A stretch of DNA of 64,000 bases from JAKALX01 sp964508715 (GCA_964508715.1 CAZDUX010000012.1:1-64000); one strand, 5' to 3'. Positions 41,979 through 50,807 are shown, numbered from the stretch's first letter. Translations and numbers: made by a program. Notes: generated by a model from the letters alone, not told the origin.

Positions 41979-42247
41979 GAGCGCTTACAGGCCCGGACAG
42001 CAGCAGTTGACGTGGCAACGATCATCGTCCGTACCTGCCCGGGAAGGGATGCTTCGATAGTCGCACGCCTGTACTGCTGATGCACATAAGTGCACCCGGC
42101 GTCCCGTTATCGCCCCTGCCACAATCCGCCAATCCCCCGGTACCACCGGGAGCCACGCCTAACGCCCGACGGATGGCGCCGTTCTGGTTCGAATACCGGC
42201 CGGTGGTGTAACGTTTTCATATCAATGAAACGGGAAGGGCGAACTAT
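41979..42247. promoter_or_regulatory. divergent gap between MFS genes with an inverted repeat
   Basis: No gene is seen. TTTCAT / ATGAAA (spacer ATCA, near 42216-42231) is a perfect inverted repeat located 20-30 bases before the rightward MFS start, suitable for a repressor. TGCAC/GTGCA lies near 42080. A tRNA-like T-loop sequence at about 42187 was examined and rejected. Confidence 0.45.
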
Positions 42248-43516
42248 TTGACTGCGCCCACACTCCCCGCCGAGGATGCCGCACTCAATCCCCCCGCCCG
42301 CGGCATCACTGCTCCCGGCCGCCCGCTCGCCGCCATGCGGCACCGCGATTTTCGCATCCTCCTCCTTAGCACCATGGCCCTCCAGGTCGGCTCCTGGGTA
42401 CAGACCATCGGCCAGGGTTGGCTCGTCAAGAACGACCTCCACGGCACTGCCACGCAGCTCGCGACAGTCGCCCTCCTTCGCGGTGCATCACTCGTCCTTC
42501 TCTCGCCTGTCGGCGGCTACCTCGCCGGCCGCTTCGAGCGGCGCAAACAGCTCGTCGGCTACACCGTCGGCAGTGCCAGCATCGCCGCCCTTCTCGCCGT
42601 CCTCGTTGGCACGGGCCGTATTGAGATCTGGATGGTCTACGCCACCGCCGTCGTTGCCGGCGCCGTCGAAGCCCTCGCCGGCCCCATTCGCAACCTCCTC
42701 GTTTTCGACACCGTCGAAGAGTCCGACCTCACCAACGCCGTCGCCCTCAACGCGCTCGGCGGGAACGCCATGCGCGTCATCGGCCCCGCCATCGGTGGCG
42801 CACTCATCGCCCTCGTCGGCACCCAGGGAACGTTCCAGCTCCAGGCCGCGTGTCTCGTCCTCGCCGCCCTCCTCACCTGGCGCCTCTCCCCCAGTCACCC
42901 CGAACTCGGCGCACGCATGGGCATGTTCGAATCCATCGCCGGCGGCCTCGCCTATGTCTTCCGCGACCGGCGGATGCTCGTCATCGTCGCCATGGCCTTC
43001 CTCCCCAGCCTCCTCGTCTATCCCTACGTCACCTTTCTCCCCGTCTTCGCAACCGATGTCCTTCACAGCGGCGCGAGTGGCTACGGCTACCTCGCCGCCG
43101 CCGTTGGCCTCGGCTCCCTGCTCGGTGGCGCACTCGTCGCCGCCACCTCCGGCAACGAGCGCATGGGCCAGCGCATGCTCTGGGCCTGCCTCCTCTACTG
43201 CCTCTCTGTTGCCGGCTTCACCTTCATGGGGAACCTCTGGCTCGCTGTCGCCGCCCTCGCCGTCGCAGGTATCTTCCACAGCATCTACTCCGCCCTCAAC
43301 GGCTCCCTCATGCAGATGAAAGCCGCCCCCGAATACCGCAGCCGCGTCGTCTCCCTTCAGACCATGACCTGGGGGATGACCCCCTTCGCCGGCCTCCTCA
43401 TGGGTGCGATGATCGACCACTGGGGCGCTCCCCACGTCGTCTTCGTCTGGATGGCAGTGGCAGCCGCCCTCACCACGCTTATCCTTGTCTCATCGCGCGA
43501 AATGCGGCGGATCTAA
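42248..43516 (+). CDS. MFS transporter (MFS_3/EntS-like)
   Basis: 422 residues from TTG 42248, with GGAAGGG 6-8 bases upstream. It has 10-12 membrane segments. The N-terminal signature RDFRILLLSTMALQVGSWVQ, then TIGQGWLVKNDLHGTATQLA, together with GRFERRKQLVGYTVG fits the enterobactin-exporter-like (MFS_3) group. Substrate unknown. An inverted repeat just upstream suggests repression. It is followed 6 bp later by an exonuclease gene, so they may share a transcript. Confidence 0.85.
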   Translation: MTAPTLPAEDAALNPPARGITAPGRPLAAMRHRDFRILLLSTMALQVGSWVQTIGQGWLVKNDLHGTATQLATVALLRGASLVLLSPVGGYLAGRFERRKQLVGYTVGSASIAALLAVLVGTGRIEIWMVYATAVVAGAVEALAGPIRNLLVFDTVEESDLTNAVALNALGGNAMRVIGPAIGGALIALVGTQGTFQLQAACLVLAALLTWRLSPSHPELGARMGMFESIAGGLAYVFRDRRMLVIVAMAFLPSLLVYPYVTFLPVFATDVLHSGASGYGYLAAAVGLGSLLGGALVAATSGNERMGQRMLWACLLYCLSVAGFTFMGNLWLAVAALAVAGIFHSIYSALNGSLMQMKAAPEYRSRVVSLQTMTWGMTPFAGLLMGAMIDHWGAPHVVFVWMAVAAALTTLILVSSREMRRI

Positions 43517-43522
43517 ATCCCG

Positions 43523-44170
43523 ATGGAGCTTCGTTTGGCCGCCCTTCTCGAACTCCTCGCCACTGGCCTCCGCTACCTCGAACCCGATGGCCGCCTCACC
43601 GCGGATCCTGCCGGCCGCGACGCCTTCGATAGTGCCGCCTCCCTCTTCGTCGTCGACCTCGAGATGAGCGGCCCCAACGCCCAGGTGCACGAAGTCCTCG
43701 ACGTCGGCGGCGTCCGCTGCACCCTCGCCGAGTCGTTCCCCGAAGAAGAGGCCTGGGGCATCCGCGTCAAGCCGAAACACATCGGCAACGCCGTCCCTGG
43801 CGCCCTCAAGGTCGTCGGTTACACCCCGAAGGAGTGGAAGAACGCCGTCGATCTCGAGCACGCCTTCGAACGCTTTGCCGCCCTTGGCCGCGACGCCGTC
43901 ATCACCGGCTGGGGCATCGGCCAGGACATGGCGTTCCTCGCCGAATCGTTCCGCCGCCTCAACGAACCGTGGCCCTTCGCCCTCGTCGCCCTCGACGTCC
44001 AGCCCATCGCCCGCGCCATCCTCGGTGGCGGCCAGGTCGACCGCTTCAACCTCGGCCATGTCGCCGACCGCCTCGGCATCGGCCGCATGGGCGAACACGG
44101 CGCCCTCGCCGACGCCTACGCCACCTACGACGTCCTCGTGAAGCTCGTGGAGCGCTCGCTCGAGGCGTAA
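43523..44170 (+). CDS. DEDDh-type 3'-5' exonuclease
   Basis: 215 residues with the five DEDDh acidic/His positions: Asp45 and Glu47 in VVDLEMSG, Asp135 in GWGIGQDMAFL, His192 and Asp197 in EHGALADAY. The first 40 residues are a helical extension. The fold is RNase H-like as in DnaQ/RNase T. The unusual motif II lacks the common HN.xFD wording but keeps the Asp. It could act in DNA proofreading, repair or RNA trimming. It is not linked to a polymerase gene here. Confidence 0.85.
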   Translation: MELRLAALLELLATGLRYLEPDGRLTADPAGRDAFDSAASLFVVDLEMSGPNAQVHEVLDVGGVRCTLAESFPEEEAWGIRVKPKHIGNAVPGALKVVGYTPKEWKNAVDLEHAFERFAALGRDAVITGWGIGQDMAFLAESFRRLNEPWPFALVALDVQPIARAILGGGQVDRFNLGHVADRLGIGRMGEHGALADAYATYDVLVKLVERSLEA

Positions 44171-45223
44171 TTAGTTCACGCGATAGCCGGTAACCCGCCA
44201 CGCGTCGGCGCCCAGGACGATCGTCAGCACGTCCCCCTGACAAGCTTCCCTTGGCATCGTCAGTCGCAGATGGCCGGAGGCGAGGTCACCGGTAGCGCGG
44301 ACTTCGACGAAGCCGGTCCGGGCACTGACGCCCTGCTCGATGCCCACGATACCGGCGAAGATGCGCGCCGTCGGGATGGGCTCTTTGCCTCCCGGCAACG
44401 TCCCGGGTGCCGGGATGATGTTCAACGCAACCTCAGCCGGGCACTCGCCGCGAGATGGGATAGCTTCGAGCGACGAGGCCGGCGCCGGCGCGAAGAGCCA
44501 GCTTTCGCGAACCGATTCAGGAGGCTCGTCTTCGGGTCGCCACGGCAGGAATACGCCGGGCGACAACCCTGAGTCTTCCGGGTATGGCATGGACCCGACG
44601 ACGGAGGGCAGAGACTGGTCCTCGGAGGTGTTCCCGAACTGTAGTCCGTTCACCCTCCATCCCACGGGCGTAGCTGTCAGCCGAACGTGAGCGGCCCCCT
44701 CGAAATAGACAATCGCCACCTCCCTGCAACCTGGCTGGCTCTGCGTGCCGGGACAGTGGAAGCCGACGACGCGGGGCGTGCCGAAACCGCGGTTGAGTCC
44801 GTGCCCACCCTCCAGGATGGCGTTCCGCAGCGCTGGGAGGATGCTGGTTTCGACGGTTCCGCCGTCGGATTGCAGGCGGTGGATGCGAACACCCTGGCGA
44901 ATCTCTCCCGGACTTGCCCCCTGGCATAACGGATACGGGCCGCCAGCACCCCCGGGACTGGGCCCCGGGCATGTGAAGCTGGACTTCTGCGTGAGAGTTT
45001 CGAGAGCGTCGAAGTTGGTGGCCCACATGTTCTGTTGCAGCGCGAGGGCGGTAGCGCAAAGGTCTTTGGCCACCGGACATTCCGTGTTCGCTGTCGGCAT
45101 TTCCGCGGGCGCGGACGTCCCCGGCGCGCTCGTGGTCCGAACTCCGGGACTCCCGTCGTCCGACCCACAGGCCACCATGGCCAGGCCGGCCAACCAAAGC
45201 ACACCGAACATACCAGGCCGCAT
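44171..45223 (-). CDS. hypothetical lipoprotein
   Basis: 350 residues from ATG 45223. The N-terminus is MRPGMFGVLWLAGLAMVACG, a lipoprotein signal with a lipobox ending at Cys19. A Ser/Thr/Pro linker follows, then a soluble domain with several cysteine pairs (ECPVAKDLC, FTCPGPSPG, FHCPGTQSQPGCREV), suggesting disulphides in an exported protein. No family is recognised. Starts at 45274 and 45307 are also in frame, but they would place the signal far from the N-terminus. It ends 1 bp from the convergent exonuclease gene. Confidence 0.7.
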   Translation of the reverse strand: MRPGMFGVLWLAGLAMVACGSDDGSPGVRTTSAPGTSAPAEMPTANTECPVAKDLCATALALQQNMWATNFDALETLTQKSSFTCPGPSPGGAGGPYPLCQGASPGEIRQGVRIHRLQSDGGTVETSILPALRNAILEGGHGLNRGFGTPRVVGFHCPGTQSQPGCREVAIVYFEGAAHVRLTATPVGWRVNGLQFGNTSEDQSLPSVVGSMPYPEDSGLSPGVFLPWRPEDEPPESVRESWLFAPAPASSLEAIPSRGECPAEVALNIIPAPGTLPGGKEPIPTARIFAGIVGIEQGVSARTGFVEVRATGDLASGHLRLTMPREACQGDVLTIVLGADAWRVTGYRVN

Positions 45224-45391
45224 ACTCTTCCAACGTCCCCCGGATTCAGTTGGTTCCCTCGCAAACTTGAGCATCCGCTCTCCAATCCCATCATTCCCGT
45301 CACTCATTGCTCGCTGCTCATCGGTCGCACCAATTTCATCAGCACGTGGCGCTCATCACCCATTGCGCACTCGGCTGCCCAACCCTCGATC
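45224..45391. other. gap before the riboflavin promoter
   Basis: 168 bp between the divergent lipoprotein and riboflavin transcription units. Beyond possible upstream starts of the lipoprotein gene I see no gene or strong motif in it. Confidence 0.4.
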
Positions 45392-45420
45392 TTGACATCC
45401 CCTTAGCCGCCGCCTAACGA
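45392..45420 (+). promoter_or_regulatory. sigma-70-type promoter of the riboflavin operon
   Basis: A perfect -35 TTGACA (45392-45397) is separated by exactly 17 bases from TAACGA (45415-45420). Transcription would start about 10 bases before the FMN riboswitch. Confidence 0.7.
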
Positions 45421-45430
45421 TACACATGAT

Positions 45431-45560
<130 letters not shown>

Positions 45561-45691
45561 ACTGCGATACGCGTGACCGCGATGGCCACGTGGCGCTGCG
45601 TGATCGCATCCTTCTTCCGCTCCCTTGGCTCGTCATCACACGAGAAGGAAGCGAACAATGTTACGATTCGGTTGGTTGCCCCCTGCGGGCC

Positions 45692-45720
45692 GCGGCCGCT
45701 CCCACAAAAGGGAGGGCCGC
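45692..45720 (+). promoter_or_regulatory. ribosome-site sequestering hairpin of the riboswitch
   Basis: GCGGCCGCTCCC (45692-45703) pairs with GGGAGGGCCGC (45710-45720) with one bulged G and loop ACAAAA. The right arm contains the Shine-Dalgarno GGGAGGG of ribE, whose GTG is at 45725. No T-run follows, so control appears translational rather than by termination. Confidence 0.75.
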
Positions 45721-45724
45721 TAGC

Positions 45725-46327
45725 GTGTTCACCGGAATCATCGAAGAAGTCGGCACCGTCACCGAGGCGGGCGAAGGCACCCTTCGCATCCATGCCCCCC
45801 TCGTCCTCGCCGATAGCAAGCTCGGCGACTCCATCGCCATCAACGGTGTCGACCTCACCGTCGCCGAAATGGACGGCGGCCGCCAGCACTTCTTCGCCAA
45901 CCTCATGCCCGAAACCTACCGGCGCTCCAACCTCGGCGAACTCCAGCCCGGCGACAGGGTCAACCTCGAACGCAGCGTCCGCCCAAACGACCGCCTCAGC
46001 GGCCACATCGTCCGCGGCGTCGTCGAAGGTGTCGGCTCCATCCACTCCTTCACCCCCGAGGGCGATGCGCTCATCTGCCGCGTCCTCGCCCCCGCCGACC
46101 TCCTCCGCTCGATGGTCGTCAAGGGCCCCGTCTGTATCGATGGCATCAGCCTCACCATCGTCGCCAAAGACGAGGAGAGCTTTAGCGTCTCGCTCGTCCA
46201 GTACACCCAGGAAAACACCAACCTCGTCGCACGCAAACCCGGCGATCACGTGAACCTGGAGACCGACATCATCGCCCGCTACGTCCAGCAATACGTCAGC
46301 GAAATACTTGGGGGACAAACCAGGTGA
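45725..46327 (+). CDS. ribE: riboflavin synthase, alpha chain
   Basis: 200 residues from GTG 45725. It dismutates two 6,7-dimethyl-8-ribityllumazines into riboflavin. The two lumazine-binding repeats run at about 1-97 and 98-200. Family motifs are FTGIIEEVGTV at the N-terminus, KLGDSIAINGVDLTV, LMPETYRRSNLGELQPGDRV, then DRLSGHIVRGVVEGVG and MVVKGPVCIDGISLTIV. The frame back to 45590 crosses the sequestering hairpin and is not coding. The GTGA overlap couples it to ribBA. Confidence 0.96.
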   Translation: MFTGIIEEVGTVTEAGEGTLRIHAPLVLADSKLGDSIAINGVDLTVAEMDGGRQHFFANLMPETYRRSNLGELQPGDRVNLERSVRPNDRLSGHIVRGVVEGVGSIHSFTPEGDALICRVLAPADLLRSMVVKGPVCIDGISLTIVAKDEESFSVSLVQYTQENTNLVARKPGDHVNLETDIIARYVQQYVSEILGGQTR

Positions 46328-47568
46328 CCACCGCCACCGAAAAGGAAAACATCATCTGCACCGTGCCAGAGGCGATCGAAGAGTATCGCCACGGCCGGTT
46401 CGTCATCATCACCGACGATGAGGGCCGCGAAAACGAGGGCGACCTCACCATTGCCGCCCAGTTCGTCACCCCCGAGGCCATCAACTTCATGGCCAAGTAC
46501 GGCCGCGGCCTCGTCTGCGTTTCCCTCACCGAAGAGCGCGTCGCCGAGCTCAAGCTCCCGATGATGGTCGACGAGAACGACTCGCACTTCGGCACCCCGT
46601 TTACCGTCTCCGTTGAAGCCCGCTCCGGCGTCTCCACCGGCATCTCCGCACCCGATCGGGCTCGCACCGTCCAGGTCCTCATCGACCCCGCCAGTGGCCC
46701 CGACGATATCGTCCGCCCCGGCCACATGTTCCCGCTCCGCGCCCGCAAGGGTGGAGTCCTCGTCCGCGCCGGCCAGACTGAGGCCAGCGTCGATCTCGCC
46801 CGCCTCGCCGGCCTTTATCCTGCCGCCGTCATCTGTGAAATCATGAAGATGGACGGTGAAATGGCGCGCATGCCCGATCTCAAGCGCTTCGCCCGCCGCC
46901 ACGGCCTCAAGATCCTCACCACCAACGACCTCATCAAGTGGCGCCTCCGCAACGAGCGCCTCGTCCACCGCGTCGCCGAAACCCGTCTTCCCACCCCCAA
47001 CGGCGAAATGATGATCCTCGCCTACCGCACCGATAACGATCCTGCCGAGCACGTCGCCGTCGTCAAGGGACCCATCGACCCCGACCAGCCCATCCTCGTC
47101 CGTGTCCACGACCAGTGCGTCACCGGCGACGTCTTCGATTCCATGCGTTGCGATTGCGGCGAGCAGAAAGACCGCGCCCTCCAGATGATCGGCGAGCAGG
47201 GCGGCGTCTTCCTCTACATGCGCCAGGAAGGCCGCGGCATCGGCCTCCACAACAAGCTCCGTGCCTACGAACTCCAGGACCAGGGCATGGATACCGTCGA
47301 CGCCAACCTCGCCCTTGGCTTCCCCGCCGACCGGCGCGACTACGGCATCGGTATGCAGATCCTTGCCGACATCGGCGTCAAGAAGATGCGCCTCATCACC
47401 AACAACCCGGCCAAGCGGGCAGGCCTCGAAGCCTATGGCCTCGAAGTCGTGGAGCGTATCCCCATCGAAACCACCCCAAACCAGTTCAACATCCGCTACC
47501 TGGATACGAAGCGCCGCCGCATGGGCCACCTCCTCGATGGCCTCGAGGCACTCAGCGGAGGCAAGTGA
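46324..47568 (+). CDS. ribBA: bifunctional 3,4-dihydroxy-2-butanone-4-phosphate synthase / GTP cyclohydrolase II
   Basis: 414 residues from GTG 46324. The N-terminal DHBP synthase (about 1-205) has DDEGRENEGDLTIAAQ (31-46) and RPGHMFPLRA. The C-terminal GTP cyclohydrolase II (about 206-414) has the three zinc cysteines in DQCVTGDVFDSMRCDCGEQ and the loop MRQEGRGIGLHNKL. The two activities supply both precursors of lumazine. In the DHBP synthase half, the usual GHTEA motif reads GQTEA (Gln151), replacing a histidine known as a metal ligand in characterised enzymes. Otherwise typical. Confidence 0.96.
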   Translation: MTTATEKENIICTVPEAIEEYRHGRFVIITDDEGRENEGDLTIAAQFVTPEAINFMAKYGRGLVCVSLTEERVAELKLPMMVDENDSHFGTPFTVSVEARSGVSTGISAPDRARTVQVLIDPASGPDDIVRPGHMFPLRARKGGVLVRAGQTEASVDLARLAGLYPAAVICEIMKMDGEMARMPDLKRFARRHGLKILTTNDLIKWRLRNERLVHRVAETRLPTPNGEMMILAYRTDNDPAEHVAVVKGPIDPDQPILVRVHDQCVTGDVFDSMRCDCGEQKDRALQMIGEQGGVFLYMRQEGRGIGLHNKLRAYELQDQGMDTVDANLALGFPADRRDYGIGMQILADIGVKKMRLITNNPAKRAGLEAYGLEVVERIPIETTPNQFNIRYLDTKRRRMGHLLDGLEALSGGK

Positions 47569-47571
47569 TCA

Positions 47572-48036
47572 ATGCCCGAACTGCAGGGGTCGGTCGATGG
47601 CGCCGGGCTCCGAATCTGCGTCGTCGTCGCGCGCTGGAATGAGTTCGTTACCCGCAAGCTCCTCGAAGGTGCCCTCGCAACCCTCGCCGAGAGCGGCGTC
47701 GCGGCTGACGATGCCGCCGTCGCCTGGGTCCCCGGCGCCTTCGAGGTCGGCACGGCTGCCAGGTGGGCTGCCGACTCCGGCAGATTCGACGCGATCATCT
47801 GCCTTGGCGCAGTAATTCGTGGCGAAACCGCTCATTTCGAATATGTCGCCGGCGGCGCCACTGAAAGTATCCGAGAGATCTCCCAGTGCACGGGCGTTCC
47901 GGTTATCTTTGGTGTCCTGACCGTCGATTCTGTCGAACAGGCCCTCGCACGGGCCGGCGGCAAGGACGGCCACAAAGGCTCCGAAGCCGCACTCGGCGCC
48001 ATCGAAATGGCGAACCTGCGGAGGCTCCTCACATGA
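47572..48036 (+). CDS. ribH: 6,7-dimethyl-8-ribityllumazine synthase
   Basis: 154 residues, the family length. It condenses DHBP with the ribitylamino-pyrimidine and usually forms a pentamer or icosahedral shell. Motifs: VARWNEFVTRKLLEGALATL (about 20-39), WVPGAFEVGTAARW, CLGAVIRGETAHFEYVAGGA and FGVLTVDSVEQALARAGGKD. It starts 3 bp after ribBA and overlaps the next gene by 4 bp, so it lies inside the operon under the FMN riboswitch. A ribD gene is not in this window. Confidence 0.96.
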   Translation: MPELQGSVDGAGLRICVVVARWNEFVTRKLLEGALATLAESGVAADDAAVAWVPGAFEVGTAARWAADSGRFDAIICLGAVIRGETAHFEYVAGGATESIREISQCTGVPVIFGVLTVDSVEQALARAGGKDGHKGSEAALGAIEMANLRRLLT

Positions 48037-48458
48037 CCCCTCATGCCGACTGGTCACCACTCTCCGATCACATCGCCCTCGCCAGCGCCGGCGACCACTT
48101 CCGTTTCATCGCCGGCGCCGCCCTGGGGTTGGCCTGCGGCATGGGCGCAGCAGGAATGTGGCTCGAAATCGATCCGCTCGCCGGCCTCGTTGGCACCATG
48201 CTCCTGCTCTTCGCCCCGATAACGATCGTTGGCTTTCTCGCGCCGGCACGCTGGAGTAATAGCAGGCGCGAAGCCCTCGCGGCCGCAACCGCCATACCTG
48301 CATCCCTTGGGGCCTGGGTGCAGGCGGCGCGCTATTTCGGCGATAACCTGCCCGAGCTATGGGTATGGGCGGCCTCGTTCGTCCTCATCGTCATAATCCT
48401 TGGCGCATTCGAGACCATCGTCGCCACCGAGTTCACCCGCATCATCGCCGGTGATTGA
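48033..48458 (+). CDS. small four-helix membrane protein at the end of the rib operon
   Basis: 141 residues from ATG 48033, overlapping the ribH stop (ATGA). Four hydrophobic segments are at about 23-42, 48-68, 80-95 and 110-130 (LWVWAASFVLIVIILGAF). It is not RibU/RibXY-like by any motif I know. Its place in the operon suggests a role tied to flavin, such as transport, but that is only inference from position. Confidence 0.65.
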   Translation: MTPHADWSPLSDHIALASAGDHFRFIAGAALGLACGMGAAGMWLEIDPLAGLVGTMLLLFAPITIVGFLAPARWSNSRREALAAATAIPASLGAWVQAARYFGDNLPELWVWAASFVLIVIILGAFETIVATEFTRIIAGD

Positions 48459-48485
48459 CGCCAGAGGATAGGTGCCCCGCCAGCC

Positions 48486-49301
48486 TTACGGGTGTGTGAT
48501 CTTCTCGATCCGGTACTGGATCGAGCCCGAAGGTACCGACACTTCCACCTCTTCGCCCACTCGCCGCCCGAGGAGCTGCTTACCCACCGGTGATTCCACC
48601 GAGATCTTCTTCTCTCGTGCGTTCGCCTCGCGGCCGCCCACCAGCGTGAATGTCTCTTTCTGTTCCGGCCGGTCGAGCCGCGTCACTGTCACCTGCGACC
48701 CCATCGCCGAGAGGTCTTCCGCTGTCCGCTCGACAACAACCGCTCGCTTCAGCTCCGCCTCGAGCTGCTTGATCTGACCGTCGATCATCGCCAGCTCTTC
48801 ACGCGCCGCCTGTAGCGGCGCGTTCTCGCGGAAGTCCTTGTCCTCGCGCGCGGTCGCAATGGCCCGCAGCACATCTGGCCGTCTCCCCTGCAGCTCCGCG
48901 AGCTTCGCTGTTCGTGCCTCCAGCCCATCCCGTGTCATCTCCACGGGCGCCTCTTCCACCCGCACCTGCTGCGCGCTGCTCGCGCTCCGCCCGCCAGACC
49001 GCCGTACCCGGATATGGATTCCGAAGTTCTCGCTCGCGTACCCCTTCTTGCGAATGAACTGGAAGTACTGCTTGAGCGCCGTCACCCGCTCCTGCGCATT
49101 GGGGTCCGATGACCGGATCTGCGACTCCGCAAAAAGCTCCACGCGGCTTCCGCTCAGGCTCATGATGAGCGTCTGCTCCCCGAAGTGCTCCACGCAACGC
49201 CGGATATAGGCCTCCTGCGCATGCTGCTGGTCCGGCTTCAACGACGCTATGTACTCACGCGCCGCAAAGGCGAGCGTGATCTGGGAGTATTCCTGGGTCA
49301 T
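48486..49301 (-). CDS. GreA-type transcription elongation factor with extra N-terminal domain
   Basis: 271 residues against about 158 for ordinary GreA. Residues about 118-192 are the antiparallel coiled-coil, whose tip keeps Asp156 and Glu159 (KDFRENAPLQAAREE), the pair that places Mg2+ in RNA polymerase. Residues about 200-268 are the FKBP-like domain (GSQVTVTRLDRPEQKETFTL, SVESPVGKQLLGRRVGEEVE). Residues 1-100 (LAFAAREYIASLKPDQQHAQ, ERVTALKQYFQFIRKKGYAS) resemble the SAM-like core-binding domain of tyrosine recombinases. A Ser-rich linker (100-115) joins the parts. ATG lies 6 bases after TATCTT. Confidence 0.88.
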   Translation of the reverse strand: MTQEYSQITLAFAAREYIASLKPDQQHAQEAYIRRCVEHFGEQTLIMSLSGSRVELFAESQIRSSDPNAQERVTALKQYFQFIRKKGYASENFGIHIRVRRSGGRSASSAQQVRVEEAPVEMTRDGLEARTAKLAELQGRRPDVLRAIATAREDKDFRENAPLQAAREELAMIDGQIKQLEAELKRAVVVERTAEDLSAMGSQVTVTRLDRPEQKETFTLVGGREANAREKKISVESPVGKQLLGRRVGEEVEVSVPSGSIQYRIEKITHP

Positions 49302-49344
49302 GATCAGAAGATAGCACCCATCGCGTCATTGCGCCGGAGCAACC

Positions 49345-50058
49345 GTGAATCTCCAGTGGGATCACCTCCCCGGACTCTTTCCCGCGTTCCCCTCCCCCGA
49401 ACGCTGGCTCCCCCTGCTCGCCCGGCATCTCGCCATCGTCGAATCCGCCCGCGAGCGCGCTCGCTCCACCTCTGTCCGCCCCGAAGATGCCATCCGCCGC
49501 AACTACGCCGAGTCCCTCGAGATCCTCCGCATCGCCGAAGGGAGCAACGGCTCCCCCTTTGCAACCATCGCTGATGTCGGCTCAGGTGGCGGTTACCCCG
49601 GCATCGTCATCGCCGCTGTCCGCCCCGGCTCCGCTGTCCACCTCATCGAACCGCTTCAGAAACGTGCCCGGCTCCTCCAGGAGATGGCCGAATCGCTGGG
49701 CCTCGATAATGTCACCGTCCATCCAATCCGTGCCGAAGACGCTGGCCACGGCCCCCTCCGCGATTCCCTCGCGCTCGTCACCGCCCGTGCCCTCGCCGAA
49801 CTCCGTGAGCTCATCGAATACACGGCCCCGCTCGCTGCCCCTGGTGCGCTCCTCGCTCTCCCCAAGGGCTCGGACCTCGATACCGAGCTACGGCGAGCTG
49901 CCCATGCCATCTCCGAACTCGCCCTCGAATCCATCGCCATCATCCCGATGCGGCCGGAGATAAGCGAGACCCTTCGCTTGTCGCTCTTTCGCAAAGAGCG
50001 TCCAACCCTTGCGCGCTATCCTCGCCGTGCCGGTCTCCCCGCGAAACGCCCCCTCTAA
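49345..50058 (+). CDS. rsmG: 16S rRNA (guanine-527-N7)-methyltransferase
   Basis: 237 residues from GTG 49345 with GGAG 9 bases upstream. RsmG methylates G527 in the 530 loop of 16S rRNA. Features: the N-terminal helix set with IRRNYAESLEILRI, the SAM-binding motif IADVGSGGGYPGIVIA (about 75-90), VHLIEPLQKRARLLQEM (acidic loop binding the SAM ribose) and VTARALAELREL. It is divergent from the GreA gene. Confidence 0.94.
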   Translation: MNLQWDHLPGLFPAFPSPERWLPLLARHLAIVESARERARSTSVRPEDAIRRNYAESLEILRIAEGSNGSPFATIADVGSGGGYPGIVIAAVRPGSAVHLIEPLQKRARLLQEMAESLGLDNVTVHPIRAEDAGHGPLRDSLALVTARALAELRELIEYTAPLAAPGALLALPKGSDLDTELRRAAHAISELALESIAIIPMRPEISETLRLSLFRKERPTLARYPRRAGLPAKRPL

Positions 50059-50111
50059 ATGGCCGAAGAAACGTTGAAAAGCCTACGCGCTTATCTACCT
50101 CTTGCTACGTG

Positions 50112-50201
50112 TGCTATAGTGCGCCCGATCACCGGGAGAGGCTCATATTAACCTGTCCCAACGCCCTTCGGGGCGGCCCCCCGGGAACGCAGGAGGCTAT
50201 T
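50112..50201 (+). promoter_or_regulatory. extended -10 promoter and leader of the Yip1-like gene
   Basis: TGCTATAGT (50112-50120) is a strong extended -10 with no clear -35. A leader of about 75 bases follows, ending in the ribosome site AGGAGG, 5 bases before TTG 50202. Confidence 0.6.
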
Positions 50202-50807
50202 TTGGATCCGAACCTCATCCTCAACCGCGTCATGCGCCTTGCACGGCTCGATACCACGGTCTTCGACGAGGTTCGTGACGACCAGCGCGAGACCCTCCCC
50301 GCGGTCATCGTCGCTGTCGTCGCTGCCTTCCTTGCCGGCCTCGGCGCCTTCCTCTGGACGCAGATAGTCCCCGATAACACCTACGGAAAACTCGACAACT
50401 CCTTCGTCAACCAGTTCATCCTCGGTTCGATCTTCCTCGCCGTGATGTATGGCGTCGCAGCACTCGTCGCCTATGTCGTCCTCGCCCAGATGTACAAGGT
50501 CCAGGCCGACCTCCAGGCGATCATCCGCACCATGGGCTACGCCGCGATCCCCCTCGCAGCCTCCCTCCTCATGCTCCTTCCGATCGTCTTCCCGGTCTTT
50601 GCGATCGTTCCCATGGCAGCCCTTTTCGTGATGATGATCTACGCCCTCCAGTCCGCTACGGGGGCCGATTCCAACCAGGTCGTCATGTCCGCTCTCATCG
50701 GCTTCGCCGTCATGGTCCTCGTGTGCGGTCTCATCGCCGTCTCCACCGACCTTGGCAAGGCCCCCATGGGTGCAGGTATCTTCGGTATCCTCTTCGACCT
50801 GAACTAA
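50202..50807 (+). CDS. Yip1-domain integral membrane protein
   Basis: 201 residues from TTG 50202 (AGGAGG, spacing 5). After a soluble N-terminus (about 1-30, ending VRDDQRETLPA) come five hydrophobic segments at about 33-55, 80-105, 118-140, 142-158 and 165-185. The layout and the sequence ALIGFAVMVLVCGLI near the end match Yip1/YIPF-like bacterial proteins of unknown function. The frame back to 50109 lacks the Shine-Dalgarno and crosses the promoter, so it was rejected. Confidence 0.8.
   Translation: MDPNLILNRVMRLARLDTTVFDEVRDDQRETLPAVIVAVVAAFLAGLGAFLWTQIVPDNTYGKLDNSFVNQFILGSIFLAVMYGVAALVAYVVLAQMYKVQADLQAIIRTMGYAAIPLAASLLMLLPIVFPVFAIVPMAALFVMMIYALQSATGADSNQVVMSALIGFAVMVLVCGLIAVSTDLGKAPMGAGIFGILFDLN

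Noticed and set aside
42137..42215. tRNA-like sequence (GGTTCGAATA with flanking ACCACCGG/CCGGTGGT)
   Set aside because: The outer arms pair well, but the T-loop would have 8 bases, there is no proper D-arm or anticodon arm, and no tRNA identity fits.
48033..48458. Calling the last rib operon gene a riboflavin transporter
   Set aside because: It has four membrane segments but none of the motifs of known flavin transporters; position alone is not enough.
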